DNA of 63,466 nucleotides from Candidatus Terasakiella magnetica (lineage in GTDB: Bacteria > Pseudomonadota > Alphaproteobacteria > Rhodospirillales > Terasakiellaceae), in assembly GCF_900093605.1 (NCBI RefSeq), contig NZ_FLYE01000007.1:1-63466 (forward strand), given 5' to 3'. Below, piece by piece: positions 1 to 9,830 of this stretch (its first letter is position 1; every line of letters starts with the position of its first letter). The notes below the pieces were generated by a model that did not search any database, was not told the origin of the DNA, and worked only from the letters and a program-made list of their open reading frames with translations. The position numbers were made by a program, and so were the translations under genes.

Positions 1-117
1 CAAAAAATTATCAAAAAAGGTCACAAAAACTGACTTAATCATACTAAGTTATTGTTATTAAATAAGATATTATTTCTCTTATATATAAAAAACTGAGACT
101 CGAGCAAAAGGCCTTAC

Positions 118-444
118 ATGTCAAAAGCCAGCTATGTTAAAAGGGTAGTTATGACACATGATACAGAAGAGACGGAAGAACCCGTCATTGATCCCATCGC
201 CCAAAGTATTCTTGATACACTGGCTGACGGGTCTGCCCTCACCGTAGAGCAAATGGCGAAAGTCATTGGCGAACAACGCAAAAAGCCTAAAGATGGCCCC
301 CAGCTCTGGCGCAAATATATGCAAGCTGTCAAACAACAGGCCATGCATTTGGGCAAAACCGGCAAGATTGAGATTGTCCATAAAGGAGTCGTTGTTGACC
401 CGGATAACTTCAAAGGCCGTGTTCACTTACACCTGAAGAAATAA
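118..444 (+). CDS. DUF3253 family small protein
   Basis: A 108-residue soluble protein. The core from about residue 25 (IAQSILDTLADG) through a central helix with PQLWRKYMQAVKQQA to the end GKIEIVHKGVVVDP matches the general pattern of DUF3253 proteins, which look like a small winged-helix fold of unknown function. There is no signal peptide or membrane segment. Two starts are possible. The ATG at 118 follows AAAGG at a 6-base spacing, and the ATG at 151 follows AAGGG at 5 bases. The shorter form begins right before the acidic stretch DTEETEE and may be the real one. It stands alone and ends at a strong hairpin terminator. The family call is fairly sure; no function can be given. Confidence 0.7.
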   Translation: MSKASYVKRVVMTHDTEETEEPVIDPIAQSILDTLADGSALTVEQMAKVIGEQRKKPKDGPQLWRKYMQAVKQQAMHLGKTGKIEIVHKGVVVDPDNFKGRVHLHLKK

Positions 445-478
445 AAAAAGCCTCCCATGAAAATCTGGGAGGCTTTTT
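445..478. terminator. Bidirectional rho-independent terminator
   Basis: A perfect 13-bp stem (AAAAAGCCTCCCA / TGGGAGGCTTTTT) with an 8-base loop, A-rich on one side and T-rich on the other. It lies directly between the convergent DUF3253 gene and the CoA-transferase gene and can serve both. Confidence 0.9.
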
Positions 479-508
479 AGATTCTAGAGAATACTTAAAG
501 ACTGATTC

Positions 509-1831
509 TTACATCATACCCTTATCATGGGCGTCGCGTGAGAGTTCTTCACGGAAATCCGGATGGGCAATATTGATCAAAGCCTGGGCACGTTCTTGTA
601 AGGAGCGCCCTTTCATATCGGCCACACCATATTCTGTGACAACATATTGTACATCCATGCGAGGATCGGTAATCGCCCCACCAGTGATATCTGGGGTGAT
701 TCGCGATACGGTGCCTTTCTTGGCTGTGGAATGGAGCGCAATAAAGGATTTACCGCCCGGTGCGGCATAAGCACCACGTACAAAGTCCAGCTGACCGCCT
801 GTACCAGAGAATTGATGCCCGCCAATACTTTCAGAGTTCACCTGACCGGTGAAATCCACCTCAATCGCCGCATTGACCGAAATCATATTTTCATTTTTGC
901 GAATCACGGACGGATTATTCACCCAAGCCACCGGATAGCCCACAATAGAGGGGTTATCATCCATGAAATCAAACATATCACGGTCCCCAAGGGCCAATGT
1001 GTAGACATGTTTATAAGGCATCAACGTTTTGCGTCGCCCGTTAAGCACACCTTTTTTGATAAGCTCGACCATGGGCGGTGAAAAGAGCTCTGAATGAAGG
1101 CCTAAGTCTTTGTGGCTTTCCAACTGCCCCATCACAGAATTGGGGACCGCGCCGATTCCCATCTGCAAAGTCGCCCCATCGGGAATACGCTCTGCAATAA
1201 AGTGGGCGATCTTTTCATCTTCAACACCGCCGCCACCGATGATGGTTTCCATCAAAGGCGGGCTATTTTCAACGATCATGTCGATATCGGAGATATGCAG
1301 CAGGCTTTCCCCGAAGGTGCGCGGCATATTCTCGTTCACTTCAACGATGATACGCTTGGCTTTGCGCACAACGGTCGCACCATAATCAGGATTGGTCCCC
1401 AAAGAGAAGTAACCTGCCTTATCCATTGGTGAAACGGTGACCACAAAACAATCCGGTGAAATGGATTCTGTGAGCAAACGGCCCGCCTGATGGAAAAGAC
1501 AGGGCACGAAATGAACCCATTCTTCGCCTTTTGCATAGCCTTGCTTGGCCAATTGGCGGTCATGACCACTCATAAATAAAGGGTGAGGTTTAATCACATG
1601 CATGAGCTCAGGCACAAAAAGCGATTCTGTCGCTGCTTCGCTGGCATGCATATAATAGACATTAAGATTGGTAAACCAGCCCTGCTTGGCCCGGCTGGCA
1701 ACAGCCTCCATTAAAGCTGGCGGCATAGCCGCACTCATGCCTAAAATCAAGTTTGAACGATCCGCAATGCTTGCGACCGCATCATGGGCCGTTGTTTTCT
1801 TGGCCTCATAAAGATCAGCATAAAGTGACAC
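509..1831 (-). CDS. Acetyl-CoA hydrolase/CoA-transferase family protein
   Basis: A 440-residue cytosolic enzyme of the acetyl-CoA hydrolase/transferase family (4-hydroxybutyrate, succinate:acetate or propionate CoA-transferase type). Such enzymes move CoA between acyl groups through a glutamyl-CoA intermediate. The glycine-rich motif GIGAVPNSVM lies near residue 225, followed by GLHSELF, whose glutamate is the expected catalytic residue. The C-terminal part carries GGQLDFVRGA and the conserved VVTEYGVADMKGRS. The length is normal for the family. It is a single-gene unit that shares the terminator with its convergent neighbour. The acyl substrate cannot be told from sequence, so no symbol is given. 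Confidence 0.85.
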   Translation of the reverse strand: MSLYADLYEAKKTTAHDAVASIADRSNLILGMSAAMPPALMEAVASRAKQGWFTNLNVYYMHASEAATESLFVPELMHVIKPHPLFMSGHDRQLAKQGYAKGEEWVHFVPCLFHQAGRLLTESISPDCFVVTVSPMDKAGYFSLGTNPDYGATVVRKAKRIIVEVNENMPRTFGESLLHISDIDMIVENSPPLMETIIGGGGVEDEKIAHFIAERIPDGATLQMGIGAVPNSVMGQLESHKDLGLHSELFSPPMVELIKKGVLNGRRKTLMPYKHVYTLALGDRDMFDFMDDNPSIVGYPVAWVNNPSVIRKNENMISVNAAIEVDFTGQVNSESIGGHQFSGTGGQLDFVRGAYAAPGGKSFIALHSTAKKGTVSRITPDITGGAITDPRMDVQYVVTEYGVADMKGRSLQERAQALINIAHPDFREELSRDAHDKGMM

Positions 1832-2058
1832 GATCTTCCCCTTCTCTAAAGTCTATGTGGTTTGGCACTATATATAACGTGATCAACATACACGAGCTTT
1901 TCGCAAGTGCAAAAAGAAAGTCTTTTTACATTTAACAAAATTACTAGCTGATTGGATAGATAGATTCACGCCACTGAAAGTGGTATAGTTAAGCTATTGG
2001 GGAAAAGACGTTATTTAACAATAATGGCTTTTAACATAAGAAACAAAGAAGGCTGAAC

Positions 2059-5000
2059 GTGAAACCACACATGTCCACAGACAGCACAAGTCATGACCCG
2101 GAAGAAGGTGCAAATTTCAACGTTCTTCTCGGCGGGATATTTTTAGCCCTGATCCTGTGGATCATCGGCAGTGGTTTTGCATGGAAAAGTTACGAGGGTG
2201 AAGTCAGTCAAGCAGAAGACCATCTTGAAAATTTAGGCAACCGTCTTGCCTATCACACCTCTTCTTCTATTAAGACGGTTGATCTCGCCATGATGCGCAC
2301 GGTCACTCATTTTTCTAAAGAATGGCAGTCCTTAAAAGACAATCCAGTTATGGCCCATGACCAGCTGGCAACCGCCTTTGCGGGGCTGCAACAGCTTAAA
2401 GAAGTCCATATTCTTAAAGCTGGTGGTGAAAGCCTTTTTATCCATCGCTTTGATTATTCCCAATTTAAATCCATTACCGATGACAAGTTTATGGTCCGGC
2501 TTTTGCGCAACCCTAAACGCCAGTTGATGATCGGCCCGCTGCAAGGGGCACATTCAATTGGCTTAAGCCGCCCTATATATGATCCCCTTGGTAAACTTGT
2601 GGGCTATGTGGTTGCTAAAATTGATTCAAACTATCTCAAAAAAATCTACACCATTGGCTTAAAAGATCATTCCTATCGTTTTGCACTTTATAAGGCGGAG
2701 TCACGCCTTTTAAGTATCCCCAAACAACAATCTTTTGATCATGATATCTCTATGATCCTGTCTGGGGAAAAACGACAATTGAGCGTTAATCATGCTGATC
2801 GCCCCTATGACGAGGCAACGCTGACCACCCATACACAAGTCCCTAATTTTGGTCTTGTCATCAGTACAGAATTACCTTTTGAAAAAATCATCGCCCCTTG
2901 GCGCGAACAAACTGTTGCCAATGCCATTATCGGGCTTATTTTTTCGACCATCATTATCTTATCTGCCAATCAGGTTCAACGCACCTTTCATGCGGTTCAC
3001 AGCGAAAACCATATGCGCCGCCAAAGCGAAAGCAACTTAAGGAAACTGTCCCAAGCCGTTGAGCAAAGCCCTGTCAGTGTGATGATCACAAATGCTGAGG
3101 CCGCCATTGAATATGTAAACCCAAAATTCACGGAAATTTCCGGCTACAGCCTGGAGGAAATTATCGGACAGAACCCTAATGTTCTATCTGCCAATATCGA
3201 AACAAAAACAGATTATTCCCATATGTGGAAACAACTGCTTCAAGGTGAAGAATGGCATGGGGAGTTTTGCAACAAAAGAAAAGACGGCAGCATTTTTTGG
3301 GAAAGTGCCTCACTCAGCGCTATCAAGAATACCCACGGGCAAATCACCCATTTCATTGCTGTTAAAGAAGATATTACCCATCGCAAACAGGCTGAAGAAC
3401 AGCTTGAACTTGCCGCTGCCGTTTTTGAAGCAGCCTCTGAAGCCATTATGGTTTGTGATGAGAATAACAAAATTGAAACCGTCAATTCCTCCTTTAGCGA
3501 TATCACCGGCTATACCATTGATGAAGTCAGGGGCCAGCCGCCTTCCATGTTAAAATCGGGCCGCCACAAGGAACAATTTTTCGCGCAAATGATGGAGGCC
3601 TTGCTCAAAACCGGGCGATGGGAAGGCGAGATTTGGAACCGCCGCAAAAACGGTGAAGTCTACCCCCAGTGGCTCTCAATCAAAACCATTCAGGACGACC
3701 ATGGTAAAATTATCCGTTACATCAGCCTGTTTAGCGATATCACCAACCGCAAAAAAGATGAAGAACGCATCCTCTATCAGGCCAACTATGATGCCCTAAC
3801 GGGCCTGCCTAATCGCAGTCTGTTTCTTGATCGCTTGCAACGCGCCTTAATCAGTGCTGAGCGTAGCCACACGAAAATCGCCCTTCTCTTTATTGATCTG
3901 GATCGTTTTAAACATGTAAATGATACATTGGGGCATGCCTATGGTGACCTGCTTTTACAAGAAGCCGCCAATCGTTTGACTTCCTTGGTGCGCAAGTCAG
4001 ATACAGTCGCGCGCCTTGGCGGTGATGAATTTACCGTCATCATTGCTGATTTAACAGATTTCCGCCAAGTTGAACATCTTGCGGAAAACCTTCTGGCAAA
4101 ACTATCCGCACCTTATGATCTGGATAATAACATTGCCTTTGTTTCCGGCAGTATCGGAATTACCATTTTCCCCAATGATGCAACCAATGTGGAAGACCTG
4201 CTCAAAAATGCTGATACAGCCATGTATCAGGCCAAGGAAAATGGGCGTAATTTAAGCCAATTCTTCACCCGCGAGATGAACGATGAGGCAACAGAGCGCC
4301 GCGCCCTTGAAACTGCGCTTCACCAAGCCTTAGAGCGTGAAGAGTTCGTGCTTCATTACCAACCTATTGTAGACGTGCAAACCGGCAACCTTTCAAGCTG
4401 TGAAGTGTTGCTCAGATGGCACCAGCCTGAATATGGCAATGTTTATCCTGATAAGTTCATTCCGCTGGCTGAAGATACAGGCCTAATCATTCCCATCGGG
4501 GAATGGGTTTTGCAAAAAGCCTGTCGTGAAGCCATGATTTGGGCCAAGAAAACAGACACCCCACCGGGCGTTTCAGTCAATATGTCCTCGCGTCAGTTCC
4601 AGCGAATTAACGTGGTTGAACTGGTGCAAAACACACTGGAGATGACCGGGCTTCCGGCTGAACGCCTCACACTGGAAATCACAGAAAGCCTGTTGATCGT
4701 AGATGATGAGACCGTCATTGAGCAGCTCCATAAAGTGCGCGAACTTGGGGTCGGCCTGTCTATTGATGATTTTGGCACGGGCTATTCCTCTCTCAGCTAT
4801 CTGCGGCGTTTTCCCATCACAACGATCAAGATTGATCGCAGTTTCATTCTGGACCTCACAAGTGATAGCGAGGCCGCAGCCGTTGTTTCTGCCATCCTGT
4901 CCATGGCGCAAAGCCTTAATCTGAAAGTGGTTGCAGAAGGGGTCGAAAAAGAAACACAGATGGAACAGCTTCGCAAAGGAGGCTGTGAATATATCCAAGG

Positions 5001-5082
5001 CTATTATTTCAGCCCGCCCGTTCCCATTGAAGCCTTTAGGCTCATGGTACTAAAAGAAGGACCGATGCAACCGGATGAATAA
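2059..5082 (+). CDS. Membrane PAS-PAS-GGDEF-EAL c-di-GMP turnover protein
   Basis: A 1007-residue inner-membrane signalling protein. Membrane helices at about 15-45 and 285-310 flank a periplasmic Cache-like sensor. Two PAS domains follow (about 325-445 and 450-570), then a GGDEF domain with an intact GGDEF and an upstream RKSD that fits the inhibitory I-site. The C-terminal EAL domain has the variant EVL (CEVLLRW) but keeps NMSSRQF, LEITES, DDFGTGYSSL, IKIDRSF and AEGVE. Both cyclase and phosphodiesterase activity are therefore possible. The GTG start is chosen because AAGAAGG lies 6 bases before it, while the first ATG (2071) is 18 bases away. The stop overlaps the following methyltransferase by 8 bases, which implies coupled expression. 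Confidence 0.9.
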   Translation: MKPHMSTDSTSHDPEEGANFNVLLGGIFLALILWIIGSGFAWKSYEGEVSQAEDHLENLGNRLAYHTSSSIKTVDLAMMRTVTHFSKEWQSLKDNPVMAHDQLATAFAGLQQLKEVHILKAGGESLFIHRFDYSQFKSITDDKFMVRLLRNPKRQLMIGPLQGAHSIGLSRPIYDPLGKLVGYVVAKIDSNYLKKIYTIGLKDHSYRFALYKAESRLLSIPKQQSFDHDISMILSGEKRQLSVNHADRPYDEATLTTHTQVPNFGLVISTELPFEKIIAPWREQTVANAIIGLIFSTIIILSANQVQRTFHAVHSENHMRRQSESNLRKLSQAVEQSPVSVMITNAEAAIEYVNPKFTEISGYSLEEIIGQNPNVLSANIETKTDYSHMWKQLLQGEEWHGEFCNKRKDGSIFWESASLSAIKNTHGQITHFIAVKEDITHRKQAEEQLELAAAVFEAASEAIMVCDENNKIETVNSSFSDITGYTIDEVRGQPPSMLKSGRHKEQFFAQMMEALLKTGRWEGEIWNRRKNGEVYPQWLSIKTIQDDHGKIIRYISLFSDITNRKKDEERILYQANYDALTGLPNRSLFLDRLQRALISAERSHTKIALLFIDLDRFKHVNDTLGHAYGDLLLQEAANRLTSLVRKSDTVARLGGDEFTVIIADLTDFRQVEHLAENLLAKLSAPYDLDNNIAFVSGSIGITIFPNDATNVEDLLKNADTAMYQAKENGRNLSQFFTREMNDEATERRALETALHQALEREEFVLHYQPIVDVQTGNLSSCEVLLRWHQPEYGNVYPDKFIPLAEDTGLIIPIGEWVLQKACREAMIWAKKTDTPPGVSVNMSSRQFQRINVVELVQNTLEMTGLPAERLTLEITESLLIVDDETVIEQLHKVRELGVGLSIDDFGTGYSSLSYLRRFPITTIKIDRSFILDLTSDSEAAAVVSAILSMAQSLNLKVVAEGVEKETQMEQLRKGGCEYIQGYYFSPPVPIEAFRLMVLKEGPMQPDE

Positions 5083-5698
5083 AGTAATTGAAAAATGGGA
5101 TGAGAAATACGCCAGTGACGAGCTGGTTTTTGGCACAACACCCAATGGTTTTCTCACTCAAAAATCTCCTTTATATAAAGAAGGCGCAAAAATATTATGC
5201 GTTGGTGATGGCGAAGGGCGCAACGGGGTCTGGCTGGCTGAACAGGGCTTTCATGTCTTTTCCGTTGATGGCTCAAAAAATGGAGTGGATAAAGCCATAG
5301 CCCAAGCAGATACGCGCAAAGTCTCTAGCCATTTTGAAGGTTTATGCACAGACCTTTTAAAATGGAACTGGCCACTCAACAGCTATGACGGGGTTGCCTG
5401 CCTGCATCTTTATTTTATGCCTGATGAGCGCCCAGCCATGCATCAAGCCATGATGGACAGCTTAAAAGAAAACGGCATTTTCATTCTAGAATGTTTTCAC
5501 CCCGATAATCTCGGGCGCGGTTGTGGTGGGCCACAAGTTCGCGAGCTTTGTTACACAGCCCTTGATCTCGCCCATGACTTCAACGCCTATAAAGTCCTTC
5601 ATCTGGAAGAAACGGAAAGAGAGCTTGCACCTTCCAGCTTTCATGAAGGTGGCATGGGTATCGTTAGTCGCATTGTGGTTCAGAAATCAAAATCATAA
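5075..5698 (+). CDS. Class I SAM-dependent methyltransferase (TehB-like fold)
   Basis: A 207-residue soluble protein. The SAM-binding loop appears as ILCVGDGEGRNGVWLAEQG near residue 45, followed by VDGS (acidic residue binding the ribose) and a motif-IV-like region DGVACLHLYFM. It opens with KWDEKYASDELVFGTTPN, a signature of small TehB/UbiE-type methyltransferases that act on metalloids or thiols. The start overlaps the end of the c-di-GMP gene, so the two are translationally coupled. A clear paralogue lies at 26099. The methyl acceptor is unknown, and tellurite resistance should not be assumed. Confidence 0.8.
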   Translation: MNKVIEKWDEKYASDELVFGTTPNGFLTQKSPLYKEGAKILCVGDGEGRNGVWLAEQGFHVFSVDGSKNGVDKAIAQADTRKVSSHFEGLCTDLLKWNWPLNSYDGVACLHLYFMPDERPAMHQAMMDSLKENGIFILECFHPDNLGRGCGGPQVRELCYTALDLAHDFNAYKVLHLEETERELAPSSFHEGGMGIVSRIVVQKSKS

Positions 5699-5709
5699 TG
5701 ACCATATAA

Positions 5710-5743
5710 AAAAGCCCCGCACATTTATTTGTGCGGGGCTTTT
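5710..5743. terminator. Bidirectional rho-independent terminator
   Basis: Stem AAAAGCCCCGCAC / GTGCGGGGCTTTT (13 bp, perfect) with the 8-base loop ATTTATTT. It lies between the methyltransferase gene and the convergent chemoreceptor gene. Confidence 0.9.
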
Positions 5744-5762
5744 ACTTTGGATCAGTTTTCTT

Positions 5763-7910
5763 TTAAGCTGATTGAACGCCCTCAAGAAACTCTGTGACTT
5801 TATCTCTCAAGCTATCAGCCTGATCATTCACCTGTCTGGCTGCTTCCAGAACGTGATTTGCTGTTTCACCAGAATTTGTCGCAGCCTCATTCACACCAGA
5901 GATATTGGCAGAAACTTCCTGCGTACCTTTGGCGGCTTCTTGCACATTGCGTGCAATCTCACCCGTTGCTGCACTTTGTTCTTCAAGCGCAGTAACAATT
6001 GAGCCTGAGATCGAACTCACGCGATTTACAACTTCACCAATGGCCTGAATGGCACTGACCGCATCACTTGTGCGATGCTGTACCGCGCCAATTTGAGAAG
6101 AGATTTCTTCTGTTGCCTTACCTGTTTGGTTGGCAAGGTTTTTCACCTCACTTGCCACGACCGCAAAGCCTTTACCCGCCTCACCTGCACGCGCGGCCTC
6201 AATGGTGGCGTTTAGGGCCAAAAGGTTGGTTTGATCAGCAATATCATTAATCAAATTAACCACTTCACCAATGCGCGAAACGGCCTCATCCAGACTGTTG
6301 ACCAACTCATTGGCATCTTGTGCTTTACTGCGGGCTTCTTCGGTAATGCGCGAAGATTCATCAATCTGAACATTAATTTCATTCACCGATGCACTGAGCT
6401 CTTCAGCTGCACCTGCCACTGTTTGCACATTTGCTGCGGCTTGGTCTGAAGCAGCTGCAACGGCTGTTGCTTGCGTGGAAGTTTGCTCTGACATGGCTGA
6501 CATATTTTGTGAACTGCCTTCAAGGTCCGTTGCCTGCGCGCCCATTGCATCAAGGGACTGCGTTACCTCACCTCTGAAGTTATTGATGAGATTTTCAATT
6601 TTTTCAGCACGTTCAATACGCTCTCTTTGACGTTTTTCCTGAGCCAGTTGTAACTCATCAGCCTTGATCTTATTTTCTTTAAAGACCTGTAAGGCACGTG
6701 AAATATCACCGACCTCATCACCACGCCCTTTTCCAGAAATATGAATATCCGTATTACCTGTTGCCAGAATATTCATGGCATTCACATTGGTGGAAATCGG
6801 CCTCGTAATGCTGCGGGCAAACCAGATGGCGATCAAGGCACCGATGATGGAAATCACCACCATACCCATTAGGCTGATATTGCGCACACTTGCAGATGTC
6901 TCCATGGCTTCTGAGACATCAATTTCAGCCAAAATCGCCCAATTGGCACTTAAAAACGTCAAAGGGCTATAGGCTGAAACCACATCAATGCCGCGATAAT
7001 CCGCAACGATATCCGCACCTTCTTGGCCCTTAAGGGCTGCTTTCACAGTTGCGCCTTCAACCTTGCTTTTTAAAATCGTGCTTTCTTTGGAAAAACGCGA
7101 GTCACTGCGCATGAAGAAATCTTCACCTACAATGTACGTCTCACCACTTTCGCCCATACCGGCAGAAGCTTGCATAATGCGGTTAATTTCACCGATTGGC
7201 ATTTGATAAATCAACACACCCACAAAAACATCATTGGCATTATAAACAGCGCGGCCTAAGAAACTGGCAGGCGCATCATAGCTTGGGGCATAGGGACGGA
7301 AATCTTTGAAGATGGTTTTATCGGGGCTTGGCGCAGCTGCAACATCTTTATAGACATTTGCCAGATCAGACTCTGCCCACTTGCCTGTATTCAGGTTGGT
7401 TGCATAATCCAATTCCTTAAAGACACTATAAATCACATTGCCCTGAGGGTCGATAAGGAAGACATCATAATAAGCGCGCTGTTCAAGCAAATTACGGAAA
7501 AACGGGTGATATTGCCCATGAATTTCATCATAGTGCGAGCCCGTATTTGCAGCCTTGAGCTTATGCTTTTCACCAAGCGGATTTGGGTTATCCGTAATAT
7601 AGGCTTTTTGCAGCACATCAAGCTTATTGCCCCCCACATTCGCCCATGCTTTTGCAAAATCATCCATGGCATCCACGACAACGGGGCTATTTGATTGAAT
7701 ATTCAAATCACTAGCAATGATATTGAGATAGTTTGACAACTCGGACTTTCGCGCCGTTGCCAAGGCAACCAGCTTTTCTTTTGCCGCCTCTTCAAAACCA
7801 TCATTCACTTTCATTAAGATGGTGCTGCTCAACAAAATGCCTGTCAGCACGATCAACATCACCGTAAATACCGGAAGTTTTCGTGATATGTTTATGTCAT
7901 GAAGTTTCAT
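5763..7910 (-). CDS. Methyl-accepting chemotaxis protein with Cache sensor
   Basis: A 715-residue transmembrane chemoreceptor. The N-terminal helix ([15 protein letters not shown]) and a second near residue 350 ([21 protein letters not shown]) bracket a large periplasmic double-Cache-like domain. A HAMP segment (ARSITRPIS...) and the cytoplasmic signalling domain follow. The hairpin tip reads [35 protein letters not shown] in two conserved halves. An upstream ATG at 8003 is open, but I prefer 7910: AGAGGAC lies 4 bases before it and the protein then begins [11 protein letters not shown] just ahead of the membrane helix. It is a single gene. The ligand is unknown. Confidence 0.9.
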   Translation of the reverse strand: MKLHDINISRKLPVFTVMLIVLTGILLSSTILMKVNDGFEEAAKEKLVALATARKSELSNYLNIIASDLNIQSNSPVVVDAMDDFAKAWANVGGNKLDVLQKAYITDNPNPLGEKHKLKAANTGSHYDEIHGQYHPFFRNLLEQRAYYDVFLIDPQGNVIYSVFKELDYATNLNTGKWAESDLANVYKDVAAAPSPDKTIFKDFRPYAPSYDAPASFLGRAVYNANDVFVGVLIYQMPIGEINRIMQASAGMGESGETYIVGEDFFMRSDSRFSKESTILKSKVEGATVKAALKGQEGADIVADYRGIDVVSAYSPLTFLSANWAILAEIDVSEAMETSASVRNISLMGMVVISIIGALIAIWFARSITRPISTNVNAMNILATGNTDIHISGKGRGDEVGDISRALQVFKENKIKADELQLAQEKRQRERIERAEKIENLINNFRGEVTQSLDAMGAQATDLEGSSQNMSAMSEQTSTQATAVAAASDQAAANVQTVAGAAEELSASVNEINVQIDESSRITEEARSKAQDANELVNSLDEAVSRIGEVVNLINDIADQTNLLALNATIEAARAGEAGKGFAVVASEVKNLANQTGKATEEISSQIGAVQHRTSDAVSAIQAIGEVVNRVSSISGSIVTALEEQSAATGEIARNVQEAAKGTQEVSANISGVNEAATNSGETANHVLEAARQVNDQADSLRDKVTEFLEGVQSA

Positions 7911-8224
7911 AATGTCCTCTAGCGCCCAATTTTGCATTATTTTTGTGTATTTGCCCCGCTGTATACCATTCACATAAAAATAATTAAGCCCTTTTATGTG
8001 CAAATGCTCACTTTTTAGCCACCCATACCTCGAAAGTATAATTGCCCTTACGTCAACCTCTAGCTTAAAGAGTAGGGTGTATGCACTGCTTCAGCCCTCA
8101 TTCAACTCATGCGTTGAATGACTTATATAGAGAATCGATAAGTCATTGATTATTTCACGATGATGACTTGCATCACCTCCACAGCTATGTGAAAAATCAT
8201 ATGTCTTATTAGGGAACTCAGACG
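7911..8224. other. Divergent intergenic region with inverted repeats
   Basis: This is the promoter region between the chemoreceptor and the MoeB-like gene. It has no convincing gene. It holds two abutting 8-bp inverted repeats: CATTCAAC / GTTGAATG (8099-8120) and TGACTTAT / ATAAGTCA (8119-8145). Confidence 0.6.
8099..8145. repeat. Two overlapping inverted repeats upstream of moeB-like gene
   Basis: Perfect 8-bp arms with loops of 6 and 11 bases, sharing two bases at their junction. They could be operators or mutually exclusive hairpins in the leader of the downstream gene about 80 bases later. No regulator is identified. Confidence 0.45.
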
Positions 8225-9022
8225 ATGGATTTCAACGAAGAACAATTAGAACGCTATGCCCGCCATATCCTCCTGCCTGAAGTGGGCGGTGTTGGTCAAA
8301 GTAAGCTGCTTAATGCCAAGGTTCTGGTTGTCGGGGCTGGTGGGCTTGGTGCGCCTGTTTTACTCTATCTCGCAGCCGCTGGCGTGGGCACAATCGGTAT
8401 TATTGATGATGATGTGGTGGACCTTTCCAACCTGCAGCGTCAAATTATCCACAGCACGCAAACAATTGATGTGGCTAAGGTAGAAAGTGCAAAAGAAAGC
8501 TTGCTGTCGATCAATCCTGCTCTCAACATCAACCTCTATCAAGAACGTTTAAATACGGGCAATATCAATTCAATCATTTCACAGTACGATATTGTGGCCG
8601 ATGGCACTGATAATTTCGCCACCCGCTTTTTAATCAATGATGCCTGTTACTTCGCCAAGAAAACCCTCGTTTCAGCCGCAATTTTGCGCTTTGATGGGCA
8701 ACTTTCCACCTATAAAGCCCACCTTGAGGGCGAAGATAAGCCGTGTTATCGCTGCATTTTTCGCGAACCACCACCGCCGGGACAAGTCCCGACCTGTTCA
8801 GAGGCGGGTGTGCTCGGGGCAATTTGCGGCACCATGGGTTCACTCCAAGCAACAGAAATCCTCAAAGAAATCATGGGCATTGGTCAGTCCATGTCTGGCA
8901 CTTTAATGATTTATGACGCCCTTCACAGTGAATTTAGAAATGTGAAAGTCAAACGCGATAAAGGTTGTCCTTTATGTGGGGAAAACCCAACTATTACGGA
9001 CCTGTCTGTTCATAACCAGTAG
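8225..9022 (+). CDS. moeB: HesA/MoeB/ThiF family adenylyltransferase
   Basis: A 265-residue E1-like enzyme that adenylates the C-terminal glycine of a ubiquitin-fold sulfur carrier (MoaD or ThiS). The nucleotide-binding stretch VVGAGGLGAPVLLYLAAAGVG is at about 34-54, followed by DDDVVDLSNLQRQ with the conserved Arg-Gln. The active-site cysteine is expected in VPTCSEAGVLG near residue 190. Zinc is bound by CYRC (about 176-179) and CPLC near the C-terminus. There is no rhodanese extension, so this is the short form. The next gene starts 9 bases after the stop, suggesting one transcript, although a secreted protease is an odd partner. MoeB is favoured over ThiF but not proven. Confidence 0.8.
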   Translation: MDFNEEQLERYARHILLPEVGGVGQSKLLNAKVLVVGAGGLGAPVLLYLAAAGVGTIGIIDDDVVDLSNLQRQIIHSTQTIDVAKVESAKESLLSINPALNINLYQERLNTGNINSIISQYDIVADGTDNFATRFLINDACYFAKKTLVSAAILRFDGQLSTYKAHLEGEDKPCYRCIFREPPPPGQVPTCSEAGVLGAICGTMGSLQATEILKEIMGIGQSMSGTLMIYDALHSEFRNVKVKRDKGCPLCGENPTITDLSVHNQ

Positions 9023-9031
9023 GAAAGCAAC

Positions 9032-9829
9032 ATGCGATTTATCCTCTGCCTGACCCTTCTTATGTTTTCAATGAGCCCCCTTTTTGCGGCTGAAAAAGCA
9101 CAATTGCGCGGCATTAAAGGCAAAGATGATCGCATCCTGATTGAAAAAAACAAATACCCGTGGACAGCCATTGGCCGGCTTAATAAAGAAATCGGCGGTT
9201 TTTGCACAGGCACACTTGTTGCCCCCAAACTGGTGCTGACTGCGGCGCATTGTTTGTGGAATAAAAAGCGCAAAGTCTGGCTCAAGCCCCATACCATCCA
9301 TTTCCTGGCAGGCTATCGTCGCGGCAGTTTTATTGAACATAGCATTGGCACAAAATTCCATATCCCATCCGGTTATGATCCGAAAAAAGGCCAACGCCTT
9401 TCTGTGGCCTCCAAAGACTGGGCCTTCATTGAGCTTAAAGCAGATATGAGCAAAAAGGTCGGCACCATTCCAATCTCAGCCGTTGATCAAGCCCTATTTC
9501 GCAGCCTCACACGCGGCAAAACCCGTTTCATTCAAGCAGGCTACAGCCAAGACAAAGCCCATATCCTCAGTGTGAATAACGACTGTAAAATGAAGGGCTA
9601 TAACAAACAATATAATGTCATCAAACATGGCTGTGATGCAGTACATGGGGATTCAGGCTCGCCCATTTTCTATAATGATAAGGGCACCTATAAAATCGCT
9701 TATACCCATGTGGCAACGACGAAAAAAGGCACCTCTGAAGGCATTGGCGTAAGCGGGATTTCTTTTTCCACACACCTTAAAAACATTGGTCTGTGGAAAC
9801 AGGTTGTAACAGCACGTCGCCCCAAATAA
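9032..9829 (+). CDS. Secreted trypsin-like (S1 family) serine protease
   Basis: A 265-residue precursor. The signal peptide MRFILCLTLLMFSMSPLFAA should be cleaved near residue 20. The catalytic histidine is in VLTAAHCLW (about 70), the aspartate probably in SKDWAFIEL (about 131), and the serine in VHGDSGSPIF (about 210). Cysteines near the histidine and before GDSG fit S1 disulfides. It has the size of a bare protease domain with no PDZ, so it is not a DegP type. The substrate is unknown. It probably acts in the periplasm or outside the cell. Confidence 0.85.
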   Translation: MRFILCLTLLMFSMSPLFAAEKAQLRGIKGKDDRILIEKNKYPWTAIGRLNKEIGGFCTGTLVAPKLVLTAAHCLWNKKRKVWLKPHTIHFLAGYRRGSFIEHSIGTKFHIPSGYDPKKGQRLSVASKDWAFIELKADMSKKVGTIPISAVDQALFRSLTRGKTRFIQAGYSQDKAHILSVNNDCKMKGYNKQYNVIKHGCDAVHGDSGSPIFYNDKGTYKIAYTHVATTKKGTSEGIGVSGISFSTHLKNIGLWKQVVTARRPK

Positions 9830-9830
9830 C

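Noticed and set aside
5075-5698. Tellurite resistance gene tehB
   Set aside because: The fold and N-terminal block are similar, but this group includes many enzymes with other substrates and no other tellurite gene is near.
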